Source of the DNA: Bacteroidaceae bacterium
Lineage (GTDB): Bacteria; Bacteroidota; Bacteroidia; Bacteroidales; Bacteroidaceae
Assembly (NCBI GenBank): GCA_017557635.1
Contig: JAFYYH010000022.1
Span: 62,001 to 126,000, forward strand
Reading direction: 5' to 3'
Length of the DNA: 64,000 nucleotides
This document shows, in pieces, positions 30,000 through 38,570 of this stretch. Below the pieces are notes generated by a model. That model was given only the letters and a program-made list of their open reading frames with translations, ran no database searches and was not told the DNA's origin. Position 1 is the first letter of the stretch; every line of letters starts with the position of its first letter. Made by a program: the position numbers and the translations under genes.

Positions 30000-31145
30000 T
30001 TACAAGTTCAAATCCCTAAGTCCCTGAAGCGACGTTCCGGTGGGCATCGGCCTTACCGGAGCCGTCAGTTCAAACTGTCCCTTCTCAATCCAATCCTTCA
30101 GGATTGCAGCAATCTTACGTGCCTTGTTGAGGCTTGAGAGCGGAGCCGTATGGATCTTCTTGCCCATGAACTCAATCTCGCCTGAACGCAACTGCTCGTA
30201 GTTGACCTTACCTATCAGGTCACCCTTGCAGCCGTAATCCTCAATAAAGGTGTCAATCTGGCTGTTACGGATACTTACGCGGTGAGCCAGGTCCTCATCC
30301 AGCAGAGGAATGGGCACACCCACACCAACGTACATCGTAACGCCGTATTTCTCAAAATATGCGCCGCGCAGGAACTCGCTTGACATCTCGCGCATCTCAC
30401 CCATCAGGGCCAATGTACGCGCATTGCCCATCGGCACACCATACTCATTCAAAGGCTTGCTGCAGTTGAACTGAGTGCCGTTCCAGACTACGTAACCCTG
30501 GGTTCCGCAAAGGAAGATACGGGTTCCAAGGCCGATGGTGCGACATTCGGGGTCATTCAGCAGCGGTGAGAGCTCACCTGCCGAGCTGTATGACGCGTTC
30601 TTCATATGAGGCAGCAGAGTGCCCATGTAAGTATAAAGAGTGCGGTCTGTGGAGTTCACAGCCACATTATAGTTCTGATATGCGTTACGGGGATTCATCA
30701 GAATGGCCTCGTTGATGGTCTTAAGGCTGATCTGGGTCTTTATGTGCTTGCGCGGATAGCAGTCAGTACCCTTACCCCAGGCCTCCAAAGTCAGTTCCTT
30801 GCCGTCAATCAGCTCCTGGATAATGTGTGCACCGCCGTAAGTAGGATTCTGCGGATTGCAGTCCGTAGCACCCACAAATGTATCCACAGCAGCCAGACCG
30901 CCGCTTACAGGCACGCCGTTAATCTCAATCTTCTCCATGCGGATGGGCGGATTTGCGTGACCGAAGTTCAGGAACGCACCGCTCGAGCACATAGCGCCGA
31001 AAGTAGCGGTAGTAACCACATCAACCTTCTCAAGAATCTCCTTGGGGGACATAGTCTTGGCCATCTCTGACACCTCCTCGGCCGTCAGAACCACCGCCTT
31101 ACCCTTGCGGATCTTCTCATTAATCTCCTCGTATGATTTAGTCAT
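30000..31145 (-). CDS. DUF39/COG1900 homocysteine biosynthesis protein
   Basis: 381 residues. The family (MA1821 in Methanosarcina) is reported to make homocysteine directly from aspartate semialdehyde and sulfide with a NIL-ferredoxin. Visible conserved pieces are TTATFGAMCSSGAFLNFG with a central Cys, GAHIIQELIDGKEL, LGTRIFLCGTQGYVVWNGTQ and YVGVGVPIPLLDEDLA. The ATG at 31145 is chosen because the in-frame GTG at 31169 is inside the -7 box. First gene of the minus-strand module with NIL-ferredoxin and UPF0280. It would provide methionine precursors without homoserine activation. Confidence 0.9.
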   Translation of the reverse strand: MTKSYEEINEKIRKGKAVVLTAEEVSEMAKTMSPKEILEKVDVVTTATFGAMCSSGAFLNFGHANPPIRMEKIEINGVPVSGGLAAVDTFVGATDCNPQNPTYGGAHIIQELIDGKELTLEAWGKGTDCYPRKHIKTQISLKTINEAILMNPRNAYQNYNVAVNSTDRTLYTYMGTLLPHMKNASYSSAGELSPLLNDPECRTIGLGTRIFLCGTQGYVVWNGTQFNCSKPLNEYGVPMGNARTLALMGEMREMSSEFLRGAYFEKYGVTMYVGVGVPIPLLDEDLAHRVSIRNSQIDTFIEDYGCKGDLIGKVNYEQLRSGEIEFMGKKIHTAPLSSLNKARKIAAILKDWIEKGQFELTAPVRPMPTGTSLQGLRDLNL

Positions 31146-31168
31146 TATATCAGTTTTAAAACTGGACA

Positions 31169-31176
31169 CAAAGATA
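31169..31176 (-). promoter_or_regulatory. -7 box of the homocysteine operon
   Basis: Minus strand TATCTTTG, giving a leader of about 15-20 nt. There is no room for a SAM or other riboswitch in this leader. Confidence 0.65.
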
Positions 31177-31200
31177 GTGCTTTTGTCCCCATTTGCACAA

Positions 31201-31390
31201 GCTGGACATTAGTTTTTGGGAGCATCGTGGAGAGGCGTAAGCGGAGTGCCCAGGAGAATCCCGTTAAGAACGGCGCATGTTTGACGAACGTTAGACCCCG
31301 TAGGGGGCTATAAGGAGGAGTTCGACGTTTAGGGTCCGGAGGGGTACGTAGTAGCCTCGGAGCGTTGTCTCCCAAAAACTAATGTCCAGC
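31201..31390. mobile_element. 190-bp element with 22-bp perfect terminal inverted repeats (element A)
   Basis: The stretch 31177-31461 has no gene and holds this element. Left end 31201-31222 (GCTGGACATTAGTTTTTGGG plus AG) is exactly repeated in inverse at 31369-31390. The interior has strong hairpins, CCGTT-AAG-AACGG at 31261-31273 and TAGaCCCC-GTA-GGGGgCTA at 31292-31310. No target-site duplication is seen next to the ends and no transposase is encoded. It lies between divergent promoters. It could be a MITE or a structured RNA-encoding repeat. Confidence 0.55.
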
Positions 31391-31461
31391 GTTTCGCCAC
31401 AAATGAGTATTAATTAACCACAATTATAGATTAGTAGAATGTTTATTGTATATATATAAAC

Positions 31462-31469
31462 TACTTTTG
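31462..31469 (+). promoter_or_regulatory. -7 box of the acyl-lipid gene cluster
   Basis: TACTTTTG, 24 bases before the ATG of the acyltransferase gene. Confidence 0.6.
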
Positions 31470-31492
31470 CGCCCAAAATCAAACAAGACTAT

Positions 31493-32044
31493 ATGTGGCG
31501 TAAATTCTGCGGATGGATTTTGAGAGTATGGGGTTGGGAAACGAGCCCGTTTTTGCCCCCTGAACCCAAGTGCATACTTCTGGGCGTTCCCCATACATCG
31601 ATGCTGGACTTTGTAGTGGCTTACCTGTTCTACGTTTCAATAGGCGGCAAGACCTTCTGCATGGTCAAGAAAAGCCTCTTCTTCCCGCCTCTGGGCTGGA
31701 TTCTCCGCGCCATCGGCGGCATCCCCGTAGACCGCAAGCATCCCGGATCAGTAGTCCGCTCCGTCATCAAAGAGATGGAAAAGACCGACCTGATGCACCT
31801 GGCAATAGCCCCCGAGGGCACCCGCAAGCCAATCTCAAGATGGAAAACCGGCTATCACTTCATTGCAAAAGCCGCAAACATACCCGTATACCTGTGCTAC
31901 TTTGACTGGGGCACCAAGAAAGTCGCAGTAGACCAAAAGGTAGAGCTTACTGACGATGCCAACGCCGATACCCGCCGCATCCAGGAGATCTACGAGAAGA
32001 TGAATTTGAAAGGACGTCACCCCGAAAAATACCTTACCAGATAA
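31493..32044 (+). CDS. Short PlsC-like acyltransferase
   Basis: 183 residues. The acyltransferase signature HTSMLDF fits HX4D and APEGTRK fits the acyl-acceptor EGTR motif, with GGIPVDRKHPGS between them. A hydrophobic N-terminal stretch could associate with the membrane. It transfers an acyl group to a lysophospholipid-like acceptor; the short length resembles the small Bacteroidales PlsC-like proteins rather than housekeeping PlsC (~240 residues). The next gene's ATG directly follows the stop TAA, indicating coupled translation with the acyl-CoA ligase. Confidence 0.88.
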   Translation: MWRKFCGWILRVWGWETSPFLPPEPKCILLGVPHTSMLDFVVAYLFYVSIGGKTFCMVKKSLFFPPLGWILRAIGGIPVDRKHPGSVVRSVIKEMEKTDLMHLAIAPEGTRKPISRWKTGYHFIAKAANIPVYLCYFDWGTKKVAVDQKVELTDDANADTRRIQEIYEKMNLKGRHPEKYLTR

Positions 32045-33691
32045 ATGAGACACAGATTCAGCACTCTTGCCGACGTACTCGACTACTCGGCTTCAGTCAA
32101 CAACAGCCGCATGGTCTCCAACTACGTAGACGGCGGCTGCGGCTATACCTTCGGACAGTTCCGTGACAAATGCCTCCAGCTTTCAGGCGTACTCTCCACC
32201 TTCGGAATCAATGCCGATGACAAAGTCGCCATCCTGTCCGAGAACATGCCCAACTGGGCCCTGGCCTTCTTCTCAATCACCGCCAGTGGCCGAATCGCAG
32301 TCCCCATGCTGCCCGAGCTCTCACCCAACGAGGTTGAGAACATACTCACCCACTCCGACACCAAGGCCATATTCGTAAGCCACAGGCAACTGCCCAAAAT
32401 CAGTCAGGAAACGCTCGCTAAGTTACACTTAGTCATAGACATAAGCACGCTGGACTTCATTAAGGCCGAAGACGACCGATACACATGCGACGGCCGCGGA
32501 AAGGTACCCGAGCCCATGGACATAGCCGCCATCATCTACACATCGGGCACCACCGGCAACGCCAAAGGCGTCATGCTGAGCCACCGCAACTTCTGCCACA
32601 ACATACTCACAGCCTGGCACGCCCATAAGGTACATCGCCGCAAGGACGTCTTCCTGTCCATCCTGCCGCTGGCGCACACCTATGAGATGAGCATCGGCAT
32701 GCTCTACCCCTTCAGCACCGGCTGCCCCGTATATTACATTCAGAAGCCCCCTACACCGACAATTCTGGCCGATGCCATATTACGCATCCGCCCCACAACC
32801 ATACTGTCCGTTCCGCTCATAATTGAAAAGATCATACGCGGCAAAATCTTCCCCACAATAGCCTCCAGCAAGTATCTGCGCTATCTCAAGAAGCATTTCC
32901 CGCGCGTGCTCTACTTCCTTGTAGGCAAGAAGGTAAAGCAGCAGTTCGGCGGCCGCGTACGCTTCTTCGGCGTCGGCGGCTCCAAGCTTGACAAAGAGGT
33001 CGAGCAGTTCCTGCGCAACATAAAGTTCCCCTACGCCATCGGCTACGGCCTAACCGAGACCGCTCCTTTGATATGCGACGCCGGCCCCAAACGCACCCAT
33101 CTGGGCACCACCGGAACCGCATCATACGAGGTAAATGTACGTCTGGCCGATGTCAACCCCGAAACCGGTCAGGGCGAACTCCAGGTCAAAGGCCCCAACG
33201 TAATGCTTGGCTACTACAAAGATTATCAGCGCACTAAGGCAGTCTTCACCGAGGACGGCTGGATGCGCACCGGAGATATCGCCACCGTCGACAAGAAAGG
33301 CCGATACTCCATCCTGGGCCGCTCCGGCAGCGTCATCATCGGCGCATCGGGCGAAAACATCTACCCCGAGGAGATTGAGAGCGTCATTAACAACATATCG
33401 GACGTGAACGAATCACTCGTAATAAGCCGCTCAGGCCAGCTGGTAGCCCTTGTACAGTTCAACGACGGCGCCATCGACTGGAACCTTGAGGGTCAGGAGA
33501 AGTTCCTGGAGAACCTTGAGAAACGCAAGAAAGAGGTAATGGAATTCGTCAACTCAAAAGTGAGCCAGTTCCTCAAGATCAAGGACGTCGAGGTCATGAA
33601 AGAGCCCTTCAGCAAGACCGCCACGCACAAGATCCGCCGCTTCCTCTATCAGGACAAACAGAATAAGAACAATAAAACAGATAAGAAATGA
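32045..33691 (+). CDS. AMP-dependent acyl-CoA/acyl-acid ligase
   Basis: Activates a fatty acid through an acyl-adenylate. 548 residues with the ANL superfamily motifs: IIYTSGTTGNAKGVMLSH (P-loop), GYGLTETAPLI (A5), TGDIATVDKKGRYSILGR (A8 hinge) and GENIYPEEIE; the catalytic Lys near the C-terminus is probably in FSKTATHKIRR. It may produce acyl-CoA or acyl-ACP. It starts next to the acyltransferase stop and overlaps the hotdog gene by ATGA, so the three are a coupled operon. Confidence 0.92.
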   Translation: MRHRFSTLADVLDYSASVNNSRMVSNYVDGGCGYTFGQFRDKCLQLSGVLSTFGINADDKVAILSENMPNWALAFFSITASGRIAVPMLPELSPNEVENILTHSDTKAIFVSHRQLPKISQETLAKLHLVIDISTLDFIKAEDDRYTCDGRGKVPEPMDIAAIIYTSGTTGNAKGVMLSHRNFCHNILTAWHAHKVHRRKDVFLSILPLAHTYEMSIGMLYPFSTGCPVYYIQKPPTPTILADAILRIRPTTILSVPLIIEKIIRGKIFPTIASSKYLRYLKKHFPRVLYFLVGKKVKQQFGGRVRFFGVGGSKLDKEVEQFLRNIKFPYAIGYGLTETAPLICDAGPKRTHLGTTGTASYEVNVRLADVNPETGQGELQVKGPNVMLGYYKDYQRTKAVFTEDGWMRTGDIATVDKKGRYSILGRSGSVIIGASGENIYPEEIESVINNISDVNESLVISRSGQLVALVQFNDGAIDWNLEGQEKFLENLEKRKKEVMEFVNSKVSQFLKIKDVEVMKEPFSKTATHKIRRFLYQDKQNKNNKTDKK

Positions 33692-34158
33692 GTCTACGCA
33701 AAATCAAGAACCCCTGGGTAGGTACCGAAGGTTACAACTGCTTTGTCTGCAGCCCTAACAACCCCATCGGCCTGCACCTGTCGTTCTACGAGGATGGTGA
33801 TTACATAGTAACCAAGTTCAAGCCTACACATGATTACGAAAGCTGGCAAAACACGCTCCACGGAGGTATTCAGGCCCTCCTGATCGATGAGACCGCCGGC
33901 TGGGTAGTCTGCCGCAAACTGCAGACCAACGGCGTCACCTCAAAGATGGACATGCAGTACCTCAAGCCCGTCAGCACCCTGCTGGACGAAATCACCGTCC
34001 GCGCCAAAATCACCAAAATGATGCGCAACGTAGCCTTCATCGAGGCCGAACTCATGGATGCCGATGAAACCGTGCTGACCCGTGCAGACTTAGTCTACTT
34101 CTGCACACCCCAGTTCAAACTCAAACCCGGTGATTTCCCCGGCTGCGAACTGGAATGA
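33688..34158 (+). CDS. PaaI-type hotdog-fold thioesterase
   Basis: 156 residues, one hotdog domain with the helix signature NTLHGGIQALLIDETAGW, where HGG and the following acidic residue are typical of PaaI/YbgC-like acyl-CoA thioesterases. A Cys pair in GYNCFVCSPNNP near the N-terminus is usual in this subgroup. It would release acyl groups from CoA in the same pathway as the upstream ligase. The start overlaps the ligase stop by four bases (ATGA). The stop TGA is the second to fourth base of a REP copy. Confidence 0.9.
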   Translation: MSLRKIKNPWVGTEGYNCFVCSPNNPIGLHLSFYEDGDYIVTKFKPTHDYESWQNTLHGGIQALLIDETAGWVVCRKLQTNGVTSKMDMQYLKPVSTLLDEITVRAKITKMMRNVAFIEAELMDADETVLTRADLVYFCTPQFKLKPGDFPGCELE

Positions 34159-34187
34159 TACCATTGGGGACGGTTCTGTTTGGTACC
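34157..34187 (+). repeat. REP-like copy overlapping the hotdog gene stop codon
   Basis: GATACCATTGGGGACGGTTC continues with TGTTTGGTACC; outer arms ATACCA/TGGTA pair. The GA of the TGA stop is the start of the repeat. It separates the hotdog gene from the promoter of the acyl-ACP thioesterase. Confidence 0.8.
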
Positions 34188-34194
34188 GTTTTGC

Positions 34195-34202
34195 TAAATT
34201 TG
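34195..34202 (+). promoter_or_regulatory. -7 box for the acyl-ACP thioesterase
   Basis: TAAATTTG, 16 bases before the ATG at 34218. It supports this start over the upstream ATG at 34155, which would read through the REP copy. Confidence 0.6.
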
Positions 34203-34217
34203 CGAAAAAACTCAAAG

Positions 34218-34949
34218 ATGATCAAAAAACAAGTCCACACATATACGGTAAAGAGCTTTGAGTGCGATCGTAATGACACTCTGAGATTGCTCACTTTGCT
34301 TAATTTGTTTCAGGATATTGCCGATGACAGCGCCAACGAGATAGGCATCGGCTACGATTATCTGCGTACTGTCGGCAAGGCTTGGGTGCTCATTGCCATG
34401 AATGTGGAGATAGACCGCATGCCGCATCTGCAGGAGGAGATTACGCTCAAGAGTTGGCCATCGGACTTTTCGGCCCTTTATACAGAGCGTGAGTTTGAGG
34501 TGTGGAGTGCTGACGGACAGCGTATTATACGTGCCTGCAGCCAGTGGATAGTGATTGATTTCGAGTCACGCCGCCCCGTACATCTTAAGGAATGGCTGCC
34601 CGAATACGAGCCCATTCAAGAGAAGGTTATTATTGACGGCCGATTCCCGAAACTGCCGGTAGCCGAGCGCGATGATTACACTGAGCAGTTCCTGGTACGT
34701 TACGATGACATAGACCGTAACAATCACGTTAACAACGCAATATACCCACTCTGGGCAAGTGAAAGTCTACAGCCCGAGTATCGCATCGGCCATCAGCCCG
34801 CACGCCTGGAAATCAACTTCCGAAAAGAAGGTCTCTTTGGTGAGAAGATCAAGGTGCACACGCAAATGGAAGGCGACACCTCACTCCACAGCATCCAGTC
34901 CCTCAGCGACAACCGCGAGCTGGCCCGAATCCGCTTCACCTGGAGGTGA
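34218..34949 (+). CDS. Acyl-ACP thioesterase
   Basis: Terminates fatty-acid elongation by releasing free fatty acid from ACP. 243 residues with tandem hotdog domains of the plant FatA/FatB-like family. FQDIADDSANEIGIGYDYL and WVLIAMNVEIDRMP are in the first, and the active-site element YDDIDRNNHVNNAIYPLW with Asn/His in the second. It stands next to acyl-CoA ligase and acyltransferase genes, so the four may recycle or remodel acyl chains. The TGA stop is part of a REP (GTGACAAAGGGGACGG). Confidence 0.9.
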   Translation: MIKKQVHTYTVKSFECDRNDTLRLLTLLNLFQDIADDSANEIGIGYDYLRTVGKAWVLIAMNVEIDRMPHLQEEITLKSWPSDFSALYTEREFEVWSADGQRIIRACSQWIVIDFESRRPVHLKEWLPEYEPIQEKVIIDGRFPKLPVAERDDYTEQFLVRYDDIDRNNHVNNAIYPLWASESLQPEYRIGHQPARLEINFRKEGLFGEKIKVHTQMEGDTSLHSIQSLSDNRELARIRFTWR

Positions 34950-35065
34950 CAAAGGGGACGGTTCCGTTTGGCACGTCTGAATAAAACAAAAACCCCACCT
35001 GAGCATACTGTAGCGCAGATGGGGTTCTTTTTGTGCGTGCCAAACGGAACCGTCCCCTTTGTCAC
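34946..35065. repeat. Inverted pair of REP-like palindromes around a terminator
   Basis: Plus copy 34946-34974 and minus copy 35037-35065, each GTGACAAAGGGGACGGTTCC plus GTTTGGCAC. The TGA in each outer end is the stop codon of the adjoining gene: the acyl-ACP thioesterase on + and GH3 on -. A normal terminator lies between the two arms. Confidence 0.85.
34988..35032. terminator. Bidirectional terminator nested in the REP pair
   Basis: AACCCCACCTG (34991-35001) pairs with CAGATGGGGTT (35016-35026) with one mismatch; A-rich sequence precedes it and T-rich sequence follows it, so it can act for both convergent genes. Confidence 0.75.
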
Positions 35066-37383
35066 TGGAGATTCACTTCGATCTTGGAGACGATGTTTCC
35101 GGCATCGCGGGCAAGGAGGGCTTCCATTTTGCCCAGATCCATTACCCAATCGTGCTTATCCTCATTCCAGTATTTGAGTGACTCAAACGGAATTGTGAGG
35201 GTTACAGGTACGCTCTCACCGGCCTTGACCAGCACCTTGTCAAATGCCTTGAGCTCCTTGTAAGGCCACTCAACCGATGAATCCACGTGACGGATGTAAA
35301 CCTGAGGCACCTCATACTGGTCATACTTGCCTACATTGGTCAGAGTTACTGTGAACTTAATGTCTTTGCCGCCCAAAGGCAAAACCGGCTGGAAAGCTGA
35401 ATATATAACCTCAGAGTAACCCAGACCATATCCGAACGGATACATAACCGGCTTTTCCTTGGTGTCAAACCAACGGTAACCTACCAGCAGGTCCTCTGAA
35501 TACAATGCTGTACCGCGGCCTGTAGCGCCCTTGAGCATCTCCTCGGCCTTGCTGTCCTCCTGAACCAGTGATACGAATACATCCTGGTTGACGGGAGCAT
35601 CGGTCTGCGGGAAATTACCCATTGCATAAGCGGGGCTGTCCTCAAGCTTGAAGGGATATGAGAACGGCAGACGGCCGCTGGGAGAATATTGGCCGATAAG
35701 AATGTCGGCCAGAGCATTACCGCCCTCGGTACCGTTGAACCATGACTGTATGATTGCGGGGCTGCAAGCCTGAACGCGGTTCAGATCAACCGGAGCACCT
35801 GCAACTGCAATGAACACAACATTAGGATTAACAGCAGCTACAGCCTCCAGAACGTTCTCCTGATCATACGGGAGCATCATGCTGCGACGGTCACTGCCCT
35901 CGGTCTCATGTGAACGGTTGTCACCACCGATGAACAGCACCAGGTCAGCACCCTTGGCAGCCTTTACAGCCTCATCCTGCAGCTTCTTTGCAGTATCATC
36001 GGGCTTAGACTGAGCAGCGGGAGCCTGAGCAGCACCTCCGCCACGACGCCCAAATCCGCCAAAACCGCCTCCAAATCCGCCGAATCCGCCACGTGCCTGC
36101 TGTGAAGTATAACCCTGAGCATAAACGATCTTGGCCTTATCACCTATCCTATTCTTCAGACCGGCCAGAGGAGTAACCTCATACAGAGCCTTCACGCCTG
36201 CACCAACGCCGCCGGTAGCCATGATCTTATCGGCATTGTCACCGATAACGGCAATGGTCTTAACCTTATCAAAGTCAATAGGCAGCAGATCACCCTCATT
36301 CTTAAGCAGAACGATAGACTGCAGGGCAACCTGATAGGCAATCTGAGCCTGCTCGGGCTTAGCGGTCATCTCAATGTTGGCCTTATCCTCGGGAACCGGC
36401 TCAATGGCAAGACGAACACGCAGAATCTCACGAACGCGCTCATCGATAACAGCCTCAGATACAGCGCCTGCAGCAACAGAATCCAGCAGAGCCTGACCCA
36501 GATACTGAGAGTTAGGCATCTCAACGTTCAGACCGGCCACGACAGAACCCACAGTGCTGTGAGTGCCGCCCCAGTCAGAGATAACCATACCCTTGAAACC
36601 CCAGTCCTTACGCAGGATAGAGTTCAGCAGCTCATAATTCTCGGCGCACCAGAAGCCGTTAATCTTATTGTAGGCCGACATCACACCGAATGCGTTACCC
36701 TCAACGATTGCAGCCTCAAACGGCGGCAGATAGATCTCACGCATGGCACGCGGGCTAACGATAACGTTCACGCTGCCGCGGTTGGTCTCCTGGTTGTTCA
36801 GCGCAAAATGCTTCACGCAGACAGCCACGCCGTTATCCTGAACACCTTTTGTATAAGCGACCGATAACTTTGAACTCAGCAGAGGATCCTCACTGAGATA
36901 CTCGTATGTACGTCCGCCGGTAGGAATACGCTGAATGTTGATGGCAGGACCCAGAATCATGTCCTTACCGCGCAGACGGGCCTCACGGGCCATTCCCACG
37001 CCGTATATATAAGCCATATCACTGTTCCAGGTAGCAGCCAGGGCCGATCCTGTGGGGAAGAAAGTAGCAGAGTCAGTAGTCAGATGCAGAGAGTTCCATG
37101 AATGGGGCTCCATCTCCTCACGGATACCAAAAGGACCATCGGCATAAACCATATCGGCAATACCCTGGGCGGGCACACCCTCGGAAGTGAACATATGCTT
37201 TCCGTGAAGCATTGCGACCTTCTCCTCGAGCGTCATCTTCTTGATGATGGCCGTAATCTTTTTCTCATTCTGCATCAGAGGGTCATCGTACCCTTTGACA
37301 TCACGCGACAATGTTGCGTCACCACCCTTGCAACCGCAAACAGCCAAAGCAAAAATGGCGACAATCAGAAGATTCTTTCTCAT
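35062..37383 (-). CDS. Glycoside hydrolase family 3 lipoprotein with Gly-rich insert
   Basis: Beta-glucosidase-type enzyme, 773 residues. SPII signal with Cys near residue 18 (VCGCKGG). GH3 N-terminal domain with KHFALNNQETNRG and GMVISDWGGTHS, where D270 is the expected nucleophile; C-terminal domain with LLKNEGDLLP; FnIII-like end with WPYKELKAFDKV. About residues 432-463 form a low-complexity insert (RGGFGGFGGGFGGFGRRGGG then Ala/Pro) between the two domains, which GH3 enzymes normally lack. Last gene of the beta-helix/PepSY/C11 operon (14-base gap). The TGA stop belongs to a REP copy. Confidence 0.92.
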   Translation of the reverse strand: MRKNLLIVAIFALAVCGCKGGDATLSRDVKGYDDPLMQNEKKITAIIKKMTLEEKVAMLHGKHMFTSEGVPAQGIADMVYADGPFGIREEMEPHSWNSLHLTTDSATFFPTGSALAATWNSDMAYIYGVGMAREARLRGKDMILGPAINIQRIPTGGRTYEYLSEDPLLSSKLSVAYTKGVQDNGVAVCVKHFALNNQETNRGSVNVIVSPRAMREIYLPPFEAAIVEGNAFGVMSAYNKINGFWCAENYELLNSILRKDWGFKGMVISDWGGTHSTVGSVVAGLNVEMPNSQYLGQALLDSVAAGAVSEAVIDERVREILRVRLAIEPVPEDKANIEMTAKPEQAQIAYQVALQSIVLLKNEGDLLPIDFDKVKTIAVIGDNADKIMATGGVGAGVKALYEVTPLAGLKNRIGDKAKIVYAQGYTSQQARGGFGGFGGGFGGFGRRGGGAAQAPAAQSKPDDTAKKLQDEAVKAAKGADLVLFIGGDNRSHETEGSDRRSMMLPYDQENVLEAVAAVNPNVVFIAVAGAPVDLNRVQACSPAIIQSWFNGTEGGNALADILIGQYSPSGRLPFSYPFKLEDSPAYAMGNFPQTDAPVNQDVFVSLVQEDSKAEEMLKGATGRGTALYSEDLLVGYRWFDTKEKPVMYPFGYGLGYSEVIYSAFQPVLPLGGKDIKFTVTLTNVGKYDQYEVPQVYIRHVDSSVEWPYKELKAFDKVLVKAGESVPVTLTIPFESLKYWNEDKHDWVMDLGKMEALLARDAGNIVSKIEVNLQ

Positions 37384-37397
37384 ATGAATGTAATTAA

Positions 37398-38570
37398 TTA
37401 GTAGCCAGTGTAATCACTCCACTCCGTCTTGCGGTATTCGGCATTAAGGCCCGATGCCTCATACGCGGCCAGCGGTATGTAAATGCTCATTCCGCAGTAA
37501 GAGTTGACCGGAATCTCCTCCCTGTCACCCGGGAAGATTGAAGGAGTGGAAATCTTGAACGGAACGCACTTGTCCAGCTGCAGGCGGAACTCGTTCATCA
37601 GTTCCCTATCGGTACCCATCTTAACCAGCAGATCCTCAAGGTCAAAGAACACATGATGGTCAAAACGGTCAAAGCATTGGATATTGCTTGTGTCGATACT
37701 GTCTATCCTGCCCTCGTACCCGCTTATAATCTTACGGAAACAACGCGCCAGACTGTCCAGCCCCTCGGTATTGACCAGCGAAATGCCCGCCATCTTCTCC
37801 CAACCGCTCATGGAGTTGTAATAGTTGTAGAACTCATTGCATGACTTGAGCACGTTACCGTTCAGCAAATCACGCGTAACTATATGATACGGGAAACCGT
37901 AACTAACTATCTCATAGCATGATGACACAATCTCCTGAGCCTTGTTGCGCAGCGCGTACGCCACCTCGACGTTACCCATGTAGCAGGCATCGAACACAAT
38001 GAAATCAAACACGTTGTCCGGAATCGCCTCAACCAGCCCGTCCAGTTCCATGCATGAATACGGAGGCGTCTGACCCTTATGGTCCTCCCACGAGAAAGCA
38101 CGCCTGGGCGCATATTTCATGTTAGGAGCCACAAAATGCAGTTTGTCAGTAGGCAGCCAGCCCGTACCGTGGCTCCACATCACCAGTCCGTAATGCTCGG
38201 CCTTCCAGTTCTCCAGCACGTTGTCAATCACCTCGCGCAGGAGCACGGGGTCCGATGAATCCCTCTCAGGGAACTTTGCAACAGTGTCAATCTTGAAATT
38301 ATGCACGTGAAGCAGTGCCGGAGCCACATCCCTGCGGTCCACGAATACAAGCAGGTTATAATTGTCCATGCCGCTGCTGATGCAGCTGTTCATGGAGTAG
38401 ATATTGGAGTTTGCCGTGTTTGACAGGTTGTTATCGGCCCCGATATAGACCAGAACCGTCCTGTTGATCTTGTGCTCAACCTCAGCGTTGAAAATACACG
38501 AGTTCATCATCAAAAGGGCCGATGCCACCAGCACACCCCACTTAATCCTTCTCATAAATATCATACTCAT
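37398..38570 (-). CDS. Clostripain-family (C11) cysteine protease lipoprotein
   Basis: 390 residues. SPII signal with lipobox ending NSC at residue 25. C11 catalytic His134 in MWSHGTGW and Cys196 in FDACYMGNVE, with TVLVYIGADNNLS at the domain start, as in clostripain relatives that cleave after Arg/Lys. The ATG at 38570 overlaps the upstream TGA (ATGA), arguing for this start; ATG at 38555 would give a more canonical signal peptide. It is the third gene of the operon, before GH3. Confidence 0.9.
   Translation of the reverse strand: MSMIFMRRIKWGVLVASALLMMNSCIFNAEVEHKINRTVLVYIGADNNLSNTANSNIYSMNSCISSGMDNYNLLVFVDRRDVAPALLHVHNFKIDTVAKFPERDSSDPVLLREVIDNVLENWKAEHYGLVMWSHGTGWLPTDKLHFVAPNMKYAPRRAFSWEDHKGQTPPYSCMELDGLVEAIPDNVFDFIVFDACYMGNVEVAYALRNKAQEIVSSCYEIVSYGFPYHIVTRDLLNGNVLKSCNEFYNYYNSMSGWEKMAGISLVNTEGLDSLARCFRKIISGYEGRIDSIDTSNIQCFDRFDHHVFFDLEDLLVKMGTDRELMNEFRLQLDKCVPFKISTPSIFPGDREEIPVNSYCGMSIYIPLAAYEASGLNAEYRKTEWSDYTGY

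Noticed and set aside
30000-31176. SAM riboswitch ahead of the homocysteine operon
   Set aside because: The leader between the -7 box and the ATG is under 25 nt, too short for any known riboswitch.
31145-31375. Minus-strand 76-codon frame through element A as a gene
   Set aside because: It starts with TTG inside the terminal repeat, has Pro/Arg-rich composition from GC-rich hairpins, and runs over the promoter and start of the DUF39 gene.
34155-34217. Upstream ATG extension of the acyl-ACP thioesterase (MIPLGTVLFGTVLL)
   Set aside because: It reads the REP copy and the -7 box as protein; the ATG at 34218 fits the promoter and family start.
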